A stretch of DNA of 34,220 nt. Origin: Thermoanaerobaculia bacterium. GTDB taxonomy: Bacteria; Acidobacteriota; Thermoanaerobaculia; Multivoradales; J023. The position numbers and the translations under genes are program-made. Positions 23,651 to 31,090 of the stretch are shown here, one piece after another. Every line of letters begins with the position of its first letter. The stretch's first letter is position 1. The DNA is taken from assembly GCA_028066595.1 (NCBI GenBank), contig JALCBJ010000019.1, forward strand, positions 14,373 to 48,592, in the 5' to 3' direction. The notes beneath the pieces were generated by a model, which was not told where the DNA came from, searched no databases, and saw nothing but the letters and a program-made list of their open reading frames with translations.

Positions 23651-25429
23651 ATGAACGACACCTCTCCTGCTTTCGGACGGATTCTCGTCGGAGTCCTCCT
23701 TCTCTTGCTTTTCTTGGCCGGCGCCGGCACAGTCTCCTCCGGTCCATTCACGGCCAACGGTACGCAACCAGGGCTGGCTCACAACCTGCTGCCACCGAGC
23801 AACTGTCAGACCTGCCATGGCGATTTCGATTTTGCCGAAAACGCGGAGCCCTGGCCGACCTGGGCGGGCTCGATGATGGCGAATTCGACGCGCGACCCGC
23901 TATTCTGGGCAGCTCTCGACGTGGCCAACAACGACATTCCGGGTGTCGGTGATTTCTGCCTGCGCTGTCACGCACCCTCCGCTTGGCTCGCTGGCCGATC
24001 TGAGCCGCCGGGTGGTACTACCGACGGCTGCGGGCTCGTTGGCAACCTAGATGCCGCCAACGGCGACTTCTCCGGCGTTACGTGCCACCTGTGCCATCGA
24101 ATGCAGGTCAACGCCAGCCCGCCGGTGGGTCAGGATCCGGTCTATTACGAAAACGGGCAGTACTGGCTAGACGATGTCGACTGCTCGGATCCGGGCTCGG
24201 GCCCTTGCCGCCGGGGACCCTACGACTACAGCGGAGGCGACACGCCACCACCCCATGAATGGGCGTTCTCGCAGTACCATGTCGACTCCGACATCTGTGG
24301 CAACTGTCACAACGTCACCAGTCCGGCCAATACTCTGATCGACGAGACCGGGGCCGATACCGGCGTGCCTTTCCCGATCGAGCGGACATTCAAAGAGTGG
24401 CAGCAGAGCGACTTCGGTCCTGCCGGCACGAATCAGACCTGTCAGGACTGTCACATGCCGAACTCGAGCGCCGATCCGGTGTTCGCCTGTTTGCAGCAGC
24501 AGAACGATCGAACAGGTGAGCTCCCGGTCCACCAGTTCGTCGGCGGGAACACCTGGGTGCCGCGGGTGCTACGCGACGAGTACCCCGCTCTCGGCAGAAC
24601 GGACGAGTTCAACGCTACGATCGCTTGGGCCACCGACATGCTGCAGAACCAGTCGGCAACCGTGGAGGTCACGTCCTTGACGGCTGCGGGAGGAGGCCTG
24701 GAGGCCCAGGTGCGAATCACCAACCTGACCGGCCACAAGCTACCCACCGGATACCCCGAGGGACGACGCATGTGGCTGCAGGTCACCGCGCGAGGCAGTG
24801 ACGACACGGTGCTCTGGCAGAGCGGCAGCTACAACGACGCCACCGGTGTCCTCACGGAGGATTCGCAGGCCAAGATCTACCAGGTCAAACCCGGAATCTG
24901 GAACCGAAATGGCACCAACGAATGCGACACGCAAGACGAGTTCGACGATCCCATCTTCCACTTCGTCTTGAACGACTGCATCGCCCTCGACAACCGGATT
25001 CCGCCTCTGGGCTTTACCGGCGGTTCGGACCTCGAGACGCGGCCGGTGAATTACACCTACCCAGAGACGTCGCTTGGATCGGGCGTGCTCGTGAACTACG
25101 ACGACACGATCTACTCCATCCCGATCCCTGCCGGCGTAGCCGATCCGATCACCGTCGAGGCGACTCTCTACTACCAGACGACCAGCAAAGAGTACGTCGA
25201 GTTTCTCCTGGATCAAGCGGTCGACAACAGCTTCCCAGACGATTGCCTGCCCCGCTCTACCGGTACACCGGATCAGAGCCGAGGCGAGATCCTCTATGAC
25301 CTGTGGAACACCTACGACCGTTCGCCACCGGTGGGTATGGGAACAGCGTCCCAACAGATCGATGTGTCGATCTTCTCCGACGGATTCGAATCCGGTAACA
25401 CCACCTCATGGTCCGCAACCGTTGACTGA
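23651..25429 (+). CDS. Secreted pentahaem cytochrome c with DGFESG C-terminal tail
   Basis: Predicted exported multihaem c-type cytochrome of 592 aa. The N-terminal hydrophobic segment (FGRILVGVLLLLLFLAGAG) is a signal peptide or anchor. Five CXXCH haem sites are present: CQTCH (52-56), CLRCH (103-107), CHLCH (145-149), CGNCH (216-220) and CQDCH (264-268). Only the N-terminal half carries haems. Residues about 310-560 form a beta-rich domain with ITNLTGHKLPTGYPEGRR, which recurs in cytochrome c554-type families, and several extra cysteines. The last 18 residues are FSDGFESGNTTSWSATVD, a tail I recall on many secreted proteins of Acidobacteriota-like genomes. Start ATG 23651 has no clear Shine-Dalgarno. 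A role in periplasmic or surface electron transfer is likely. The substrate is unknown. Confidence 0.87.
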   Translation: MNDTSPAFGRILVGVLLLLLFLAGAGTVSSGPFTANGTQPGLAHNLLPPSNCQTCHGDFDFAENAEPWPTWAGSMMANSTRDPLFWAALDVANNDIPGVGDFCLRCHAPSAWLAGRSEPPGGTTDGCGLVGNLDAANGDFSGVTCHLCHRMQVNASPPVGQDPVYYENGQYWLDDVDCSDPGSGPCRRGPYDYSGGDTPPPHEWAFSQYHVDSDICGNCHNVTSPANTLIDETGADTGVPFPIERTFKEWQQSDFGPAGTNQTCQDCHMPNSSADPVFACLQQQNDRTGELPVHQFVGGNTWVPRVLRDEYPALGRTDEFNATIAWATDMLQNQSATVEVTSLTAAGGGLEAQVRITNLTGHKLPTGYPEGRRMWLQVTARGSDDTVLWQSGSYNDATGVLTEDSQAKIYQVKPGIWNRNGTNECDTQDEFDDPIFHFVLNDCIALDNRIPPLGFTGGSDLETRPVNYTYPETSLGSGVLVNYDDTIYSIPIPAGVADPITVEATLYYQTTSKEYVEFLLDQAVDNSFPDDCLPRSTGTPDQSRGEILYDLWNTYDRSPPVGMGTASQQIDVSIFSDGFESGNTTSWSATVD

Positions 25430-25470
25430 TCCAGTCCCGGCAAGGTCCAACGCACCCTACCCAACCATCC

Positions 25471-25504
25471 CGGTGAAGTCGCCAGTGCAGAATCGAGGTC
25501 GACG
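25471..25504 (+). promoter_or_regulatory. Leader shared with the paralogous kinase gene
   Basis: The stretch cggtgaagtcg (25471-25481), 12 unmatched bases, then cgaggtcgacg before GTG matches the 17046-17065 leader of the first kinase with one substitution and the 12-nt difference. It includes GAGG (25495-25498) at 6-nt spacing. The kinase duplication therefore included the translation-initiation region. Confidence 0.65.
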
Positions 25505-27823
25505 GTGAAGTTCTGTCCGGTCTGTGGCAAGGAGTACGAGACCGGAGATTTGTGTACCGCAGATGTGTGTGCGGCAGAAGGCGTGGTGCTCATCCAACCT
25601 CAGCCTTCGCAGGCCGATCTTCTGATCGGACGAGTCTTGGGGGACTCGTATCGGATCGAGGAGAAGATCGGCGAGGGCGGCATGGGCACTGTGTTTCGGG
25701 GAGTACAGATCGCCTTGCAACGCGACGTGGCGATCAAGGTGATCCTGCCGGGACTCCAGTCGACGCCTTCGATGATTCAGCGTTTCTATCGCGAGGCGCG
25801 GTTGCTGAGCCAGCTCAACCATCCCAATGTCGTCAGCATCATCGACTTCGGACACACGGCGGACGGCCTGGTCTTCATGGTCATGGAGTTGCTCGTCGGC
25901 GCGACCCTCGACGACCTCGTGGAGTCGAATGAAGGTCTCGACGTACCTCGTATCGTCGCCCTGGTTCGGCAGATCTGTTCTGGAGTCAGTGCTGCACATC
26001 GGCGAGGCCTCGTACATCGTGACCTCAAGCCGGACAATGTCTTCGTGGTCTCCGGCAGCACTGCGACGGAACAGGTCAAGCTTCTCGACTTCGGCATCGC
26101 CCGTGCAATGGAAGTGGAGGGCCAGACCCGACTGACCCAAGCCGGCCATCTGATCGGTACCCCGGGATTCCTTGCTCCGGAGCAGATCCAAGGCGAAGAT
26201 GCCGACATCCGTACCGACGTCTACGCACTCGGTGCCCTCCTCTATTACATGGTCGTGGGACAGCGGCCCTACGCAGGGACGACTCCACAGGCGATCTTCG
26301 CCCGGCAGTTGCGGGAGCTCCCGAAGTTCGAGCCCGCGGCGCTCGGCGACAGGCTACCGTTGGCAACTGTCTTCGAGCAGGCGATGCGCATCGATCCTGC
26401 GGAACGGTTCCAGTCCGCAGAGGAGATGGCCGGGTTCCTGGAGACGACGGCGCTGGATGCCGGACTCATCGACACCGACACCTCCCGACTGCCGACCGGA
26501 GTGACGATTCCGGCGCGTCAGATGCAGACTCCGACGACTCTTCTACGAGACGAGGTACCTCAGCCTGCACGGCGCCGCAGGTGGATTCCGATCGTCGCGC
26601 TGGTAGTCCTCACCCTCGCTGCAATCGCGGTCCTCTGGCTACGCCCCTGGCAGACCGGCGGAGAAGACAGCACGGCTGGCGGTGCGGCGCGCGGGGTCAG
26701 CGACGATTCGGTCCTGCTCGGTATGAGTGCGGCGTTCTCAGGCCCAGCGCGCGAGTTGGGGCGGGCGATGCAGCTGGGAATCGAAACCTGCTTGAGGGAT
26801 GCGGAAGCCGGGGGCGGAATCCATGGGCGCAAGCTGGAGCTGATCGCCCTCGACGATGGCTACGAGCCCAGCCGCACAGTGGCCAACATGGCGAAACTGG
26901 CACTAGAGCGAGAGGTCTTTGCGGTTCTGGGCAACGTCGGCACACCCACGGCGGAAGTAGCGGTTCCGTTCGCCCTAGAGCAACGTCTGCCCTTCTTCGG
27001 CGCCTTTTCCGGAGCCGACCTCTTGCGCAAGGACCCACCCGACCGATTCGTCTTCAACTACCGCGCGAGCTACGCAGAGGAAACCGCGGCCATCGTCGAC
27101 TACTTCCTGGATGTTCGTTGGATCCGGGCCGACGAGATCGCGGTGTTCGCGCAGCAGGACTCGTTCGGCGATGCGGGCTATCGCGGCGTCGAGGCCGAGC
27201 TGACGCAGAGAGACCATAGAGAGCCGACTCTACGACTGGGCTATCGACGAAATACCAACGATGTCGAGGAAGCTGTAGAACGTTTGCTGCGACACGACAC
27301 CGACATTCGAGCGGTGGTTCTGGTGGCGACGTATCGCGCAGCCGCCGAGTTCATTCGGCGGATCGAAGATGCCGGGCTTGCTGAGGATCGGGACATGCTC
27401 TACGCGAGCCTGTCGTTCGTGGGAAGCCGAGCATTTGCCGAGGAGCTGCAGAATCTCGGTGGTCACTATGCGGACGGTGTGATCGTCACCCAGGTCGTGC
27501 CCCATTTCGAATCGGACCTGCCAGCCGTCGCGAGCTATCGCCGCCTGCTCGCCGAGCACTATCCCGCGGAGCAGCCAGGATTCGTCTCTCTGGAAGGCTA
27601 TTTGGCAGCACGTATCTTCGTCGAAGGGTTGCAACGGGCTGGCCCCGATCTGAGCATCGACGGCTTTGTGGCCGCTGTCGAGTCCATTCGCGGTCTGGAC
27701 CTAGGAATCGGCGAGCCCATCCACTACGGGCCGGATCGCCACCAAGGATCTCGGGCCGTGTGGGGCACGGTCCTCGACGCTGAAGGTCAGTACCGGATGC
27801 TCGATTTGGCGGGCAGACGCTGA
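25505..27823 (+). CDS. Ser/Thr protein kinase with extracellular periplasmic-binding-protein sensor
   Basis: Transmembrane Hanks-type kinase of 772 aa. The N-terminal zinc-ribbon-like MKFCPVCGKEYETGDLC has Cys at 4, 7, 17 and 22. The kinase domain (about 49-320) has an intact glycine loop IGEGGMGTVF, Lys78, HRDLKPDN with Asp173, DFG Asp195, GTPGFLAPE and TDVYALG. A linker and Arg-rich stop precede one transmembrane helix (360-379). Residues about 400-772 form a type I periplasmic-binding-protein domain of the branched-chain amino-acid receptor class (Peripla_BP_6): VLLGMSAAFSGPARELGRAM, GIHGRKLELIALDDGYEPSR, FAVLGNVGTPTAEVAVPFAL, IAVFAQQDSFGDAGYRGVEA and LEGYLAARIFVEGL. It should sense a small ligand outside and phosphorylate targets inside. 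GTG 25505 is the start, 75 nt after the cytochrome stop. Confidence 0.93.
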   Translation: MKFCPVCGKEYETGDLCTADVCAAEGVVLIQPQPSQADLLIGRVLGDSYRIEEKIGEGGMGTVFRGVQIALQRDVAIKVILPGLQSTPSMIQRFYREARLLSQLNHPNVVSIIDFGHTADGLVFMVMELLVGATLDDLVESNEGLDVPRIVALVRQICSGVSAAHRRGLVHRDLKPDNVFVVSGSTATEQVKLLDFGIARAMEVEGQTRLTQAGHLIGTPGFLAPEQIQGEDADIRTDVYALGALLYYMVVGQRPYAGTTPQAIFARQLRELPKFEPAALGDRLPLATVFEQAMRIDPAERFQSAEEMAGFLETTALDAGLIDTDTSRLPTGVTIPARQMQTPTTLLRDEVPQPARRRRWIPIVALVVLTLAAIAVLWLRPWQTGGEDSTAGGAARGVSDDSVLLGMSAAFSGPARELGRAMQLGIETCLRDAEAGGGIHGRKLELIALDDGYEPSRTVANMAKLALEREVFAVLGNVGTPTAEVAVPFALEQRLPFFGAFSGADLLRKDPPDRFVFNYRASYAEETAAIVDYFLDVRWIRADEIAVFAQQDSFGDAGYRGVEAELTQRDHREPTLRLGYRRNTNDVEEAVERLLRHDTDIRAVVLVATYRAAAEFIRRIEDAGLAEDRDMLYASLSFVGSRAFAEELQNLGGHYADGVIVTQVVPHFESDLPAVASYRRLLAEHYPAEQPGFVSLEGYLAARIFVEGLQRAGPDLSIDGFVAAVESIRGLDLGIGEPIHYGPDRHQGSRAVWGTVLDAEGQYRMLDLAGRR

Positions 27824-28147
27824 TCTCGCGTCGGGCAGTAGATCCGGTCTAAGCTCGTCATCTCACTCGACGAGCCGCATGCATCGTCTAGGGCGACTTG
27901 GCTCTCCGAAGGTTCAACAATGTGACAGCATTGATTACCATGCATATGTCGCCTTGGCGGTCAGAGGCGAAGCCTCACTAGGTGATTGGCTGTATACACC
28001 GTCGAGACATCTGGCTTCCCGAGGTCCCCACGCACCGTAGAGTTCCGGCGTGGGATCGGGTATCGCTTGGTTTGAAGCGACGTCGAGGCATCGTGGATCG
28101 TCTCGAGAAAATCGAATGCAGCGCTGGTAGTCTGAAAGAACTCCGCC
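27824..28147. other. Intergenic region between kinase and hybrid histidine kinase
   Basis: This 324-nt non-coding gap holds the hairpin at 27853-27875, a less GC-rich stretch (about 27912-27955) that could contain the promoter of the histidine kinase, and a short GAGGC-GAA-GCCTC hairpin at 27964-27976. No -35/-10 pair with good spacing was found. An open plus-strand frame starting at 27982 continues through the histidine kinase in another frame and is not a gene. Confidence 0.5.
27853..27875 (+). terminator. Hairpin downstream of sensor kinase gene
   Basis: Perfect 7-bp inverted repeat GCTCGTC (27853-27859) and GACGAGC (27869-27875) with a 9-nt loop, about 30 nt after the kinase stop. No T-run follows, so an intrinsic terminator is only possible. 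Confidence 0.35.
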
Positions 28148-30445
28148 GTGCCTGCCCAGACTATGACCCGTTCACGTCGACTTTCCGATCCCGTGTTGGT
28201 CGGTGGTCTCACGTGTTTTGCACTGGTCTGCGCGAGCCAGCTCAACAGGAGGTCCGAAGACGCGTCCTACACCACCTGGCGCGTGGGTCTCCTGGTTCTC
28301 CTGTGTTACCTGCTGGCGGCCTTGTGGATTCGACGGGGGCAGTCGCCCCGGCATCGGCACTTCTGGACACTACTCTTCATCTCCCTGGCATTTTGGACGG
28401 GCGCCCATCTGACCTATTGGTGGTTTTGGGAGGCGGAGCCGATCCAGCTCGGACTGATGGTGCTGTCCGACCTGCTCTATGCTGCGTCCTATCTGGGCCT
28501 CATCCTTGCCGTGGAGTGGATCGCGGGCACAGCGTCGGGACATTCGGCTCTAGACCAGGCCCGCAAGCTAGAGCTGCTAGGGATCTCGGTGTTCGTGGTG
28601 GCGATCCAGCTTTACTTCGTCATCATCCCCGCCGTGCGGGTGAGCGACGAGCTCTTCGGGCATCCAGAGCGCCAGGTGCCGTTCGTCGCTCTCGACTTCT
28701 ACCTGCTCGTGCGCCTCCTGCTACTCGCACGGCAACATGTCGTCGAGAAGACTGCACTGCGCTACCTGGCGGCGACAGCCGGAATGTGGTGCTTGACAGA
28801 CAGCCTCGATTTGCTCAGCCAGCTTTCGAGCTCCGGTGCTTTCCTTCCCACCCCATCTGCCTGGGACCTTCTCTGGTACCTCTGGTTTCTCCCGATGTTG
28901 CTGGCCGCGCGGTCGCCTGTACCTCAGCTCGCTGACTCCTCCGACAAACACGAGGTCAGCGCAGCGGTCGAGCCCGCACGAGCGTGGATCGAGTTGGCGG
29001 TGTTGGCAGCTGCCCTACCAGTACTCCATCTACTTCTCCACACCCTCGGAGTGCGGGCAGACACGGTGCGACAGGACCGCGATCTGCTGACATTGGTGTA
29101 CGTCCTCGTGCTCGGCGGCATCGCGACGCTCCATCAACGCACCAAGGAGGCTCAGATCCGCGAGCTGGAAACGGAAAGAGCCCGGCGGAGAGAAGAGTTG
29201 GAGCGGGCGAAGGAAGAGGCTGAATCTGCCGACCGCGCGAAGAGCGAGTTCCTCGCCACCATGAGTCATGAGATCCGTACACCGATGAATGGTGTCGTCG
29301 GGATCACGGAGTTGCTCGATCGCACCTCTCTGAACACCGAGCAACGCAAGCTCGTGGAGACGATTCGTTCCAGCGGCCAGATCCTCAGTAAGCTGCTCGA
29401 CGACATCTTGGATCTGTCGAAGATCCAGGCTGGCAAGCTCGAGCTACGGCCCGAGAGAGTCTTCCTGGGACCCTTCGTAGACGAGAGTCTCGAGCTCTTC
29501 GTCCCCACCGCACAGGAACAAGGTCTGGAGTTCAGTTGGTCGGTGCACCCAGACTGTCCGGGCGAGATCTGGGCCGATCCACTTCGTCTTCGACAGATCC
29601 TCTTCAACCTCGTGGGCAACGCCCTCAAGTTCACCGATCGGGGATTCGTCAAGGCCACCTTCGCGGTGAGAGAACACGAGGCCCAGCAGGCTCTGGCGAT
29701 CGAAGTAGTGGACTCAGGCATCGGTATCTCCGCTGAGGATCAGGAACGCCTGTTCGCACCGTTTCATCAGCTCGCGGATTGTTTAGATCGAAACGATGGT
29801 GGAACTGGCCTGGGTCTCGCCATTTGTCGGCGCCTGGCCGACTTGATGGGCGGAGTGATCCGCGTCGACAGCGCACCTCGAGAAGGAAGTCGTTTCGAAG
29901 TCCACTTGCCGCTCACGGCTCTTCGAGAAGACACGGCTACTAGAGGATCCTCGGCTTCGGGAGGCACGGCGGCTGCCCTGAACAGCCCGGTACTGCCCCC
30001 CGACCTGCGCATCCTGGTCGTCGAGGACAATTCGGTCAATCAGCTCGTGGCGACTGGCATGTTGGCGGCGCTGGGCTACGAAGCCGACCTTGCATCCGAC
30101 GGGTTGGAGGCGATCGAGAGCGTTGATCAGAGCCGCTACGACATCGTTCTCATGGACGTCCGGATGCCGCGAATGAACGGGATCGATGCCACTCGTCAGA
30201 TCCGAGAGAACTTCGATGTCGAAGACGCTCCAAGAATCATCGGCCTGACCGCTAATTCCATGCCTGACGATCGGCGTCGTTGTTTGGAAGCAGGGATGAT
30301 CGACTACCTGTCGAAGCCGCTGAAGCTCGAGGAGCTGGAAGATGCGCTGTATCGTGCCGTGCAGAAACCGTCACAGAACCGGATCGTCGACGCCTCCGCC
30401 GAGCGGTCGCTGAACGACACACGGAGCTCAGTGATCGATCAGTGA
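28148..30445 (+). CDS. Hybrid sensor histidine kinase with 7-8 TM input and C-terminal receiver
   Basis: Two-component hybrid kinase of 765 aa. The N-terminal region (about 14-330) has roughly eight hydrophobic segments with no extracellular domain, like MASE/7TM-type inputs. A charged coiled coil follows (about 331-365). HisKA has [15 protein letters not shown] with phospho-His374. HATPase_c has [10 protein letters not shown] (N box 487-496), VDSGIGIS (G1, 521-528), FAPFHQ (F box) and [10 protein letters not shown] (G2, 551-560). After an Ala/Gly/Ser linker the receiver domain (about 620-740) has VVEDN acidic pocket, phospho-Asp670 in VLMDVRMP, Thr701 and Lys723 in LSKPL. All catalytic positions are intact. 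Start is GTG 28148, and ATG 28163 five codons later is an alternative. No HPt or DNA-binding regulator lies nearby. Confidence 0.92.
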   Translation: MPAQTMTRSRRLSDPVLVGGLTCFALVCASQLNRRSEDASYTTWRVGLLVLLCYLLAALWIRRGQSPRHRHFWTLLFISLAFWTGAHLTYWWFWEAEPIQLGLMVLSDLLYAASYLGLILAVEWIAGTASGHSALDQARKLELLGISVFVVAIQLYFVIIPAVRVSDELFGHPERQVPFVALDFYLLVRLLLLARQHVVEKTALRYLAATAGMWCLTDSLDLLSQLSSSGAFLPTPSAWDLLWYLWFLPMLLAARSPVPQLADSSDKHEVSAAVEPARAWIELAVLAAALPVLHLLLHTLGVRADTVRQDRDLLTLVYVLVLGGIATLHQRTKEAQIRELETERARRREELERAKEEAESADRAKSEFLATMSHEIRTPMNGVVGITELLDRTSLNTEQRKLVETIRSSGQILSKLLDDILDLSKIQAGKLELRPERVFLGPFVDESLELFVPTAQEQGLEFSWSVHPDCPGEIWADPLRLRQILFNLVGNALKFTDRGFVKATFAVREHEAQQALAIEVVDSGIGISAEDQERLFAPFHQLADCLDRNDGGTGLGLAICRRLADLMGGVIRVDSAPREGSRFEVHLPLTALREDTATRGSSASGGTAAALNSPVLPPDLRILVVEDNSVNQLVATGMLAALGYEADLASDGLEAIESVDQSRYDIVLMDVRMPRMNGIDATRQIRENFDVEDAPRIIGLTANSMPDDRRRCLEAGMIDYLSKPLKLEELEDALYRAVQKPSQNRIVDASAERSLNDTRSSVIDQ

Positions 30446-30491
30446 ATCGGTCGAGCGGCTTCGCTGGAGGTGTAGGATCTCCGACCTCACG

Positions 30492-31019
30492 ATGGATGCA
30501 GACGACCCGCAGTCCGCCAACCCCCCACGCGTTTCGTTAAAGGTCGTGATGGCCCAGCTGTTCTTCGGCATGTTCGCCATCGCTACGAGTGGCTGGCTGA
30601 CCGCCGAGCCTACCTTGACGTTGCACAGGCAAGCTGACGGAAGACTGACTTGCGACTACTCCTTCAATGCCTTCGGTCGAGTTCCGGCGGTGACACGTCA
30701 TCTCGATGACCTCGTCGACTACGACGTCACCGAGAGCCAGACGCAGCTTCCCGCTCGACCGCACGAATCCCACGGGCGTGTTCACAGCAGCTCGAACCTG
30801 GTACTCCAGGGCCGCGATGGGTCGAGCTTTGCGATCGGGAACGCCTTCAGCTTGGCAGAGATCGATCAGATGCTCGAGAGCAGGGCCGACAGCTCGCCAC
30901 GAGAACTGAAGATCGCAGCAGGAAAGGGGCGCCTGGTCGGTGGCTGGACCCTGGCAGGGTTCGGCTCCTTCCTTCTCCTGGGAGCCATCTGGAACTCGTT
31001 GGTTCTGTTACTGCGATAG
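30492..31019 (+). CDS. Hypothetical two-helix membrane protein
   Basis: Unrecognised protein of 175 aa. One hydrophobic segment lies near the N-terminus (about 18-38, VVMAQLFFGMFAIATSGWL) and one at the C-terminus (about 150-174, WTLAGFGSFLLLGAIWNSLV), with a loop of about 110 residues between. The loop is polar, with a beta-like character (TLTLHRQADGRLTCDYSFNA, SNLVLQGRDGSSFAIGNAFS), and should lie in the periplasm if the short basic N-terminus is inside. ATG 30492 has no close Shine-Dalgarno. The nearest GGAGGT is about 22 nt upstream. It follows the histidine kinase by 46 nt and converges on the molybdoenzyme gene. Function is unknown. Confidence 0.65.
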   Translation: MDADDPQSANPPRVSLKVVMAQLFFGMFAIATSGWLTAEPTLTLHRQADGRLTCDYSFNAFGRVPAVTRHLDDLVDYDVTESQTQLPARPHESHGRVHSSSNLVLQGRDGSSFAIGNAFSLAEIDQMLESRADSSPRELKIAAGKGRLVGGWTLAGFGSFLLLGAIWNSLVLLLR

Positions 31020-31090
31020 TGCTGGCGCGTCGACATGCGAGATCCTAGCGCTCCATCGCAGACATCTCATCGACGTAGCCGGCCAGGGAC

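Noticed and set aside
22637..23818. 393-codon minus-strand open frame
   Set aside because: Antisense to both PPK2 genes and the cytochrome start; long open antisense frames are expected in GC-rich coding DNA.
27982..28935. 317-codon plus-strand frame running into the histidine kinase
   Set aside because: Overlaps the membrane region of the kinase in another frame, is Arg/Pro/Ser-rich and shows no family motif.
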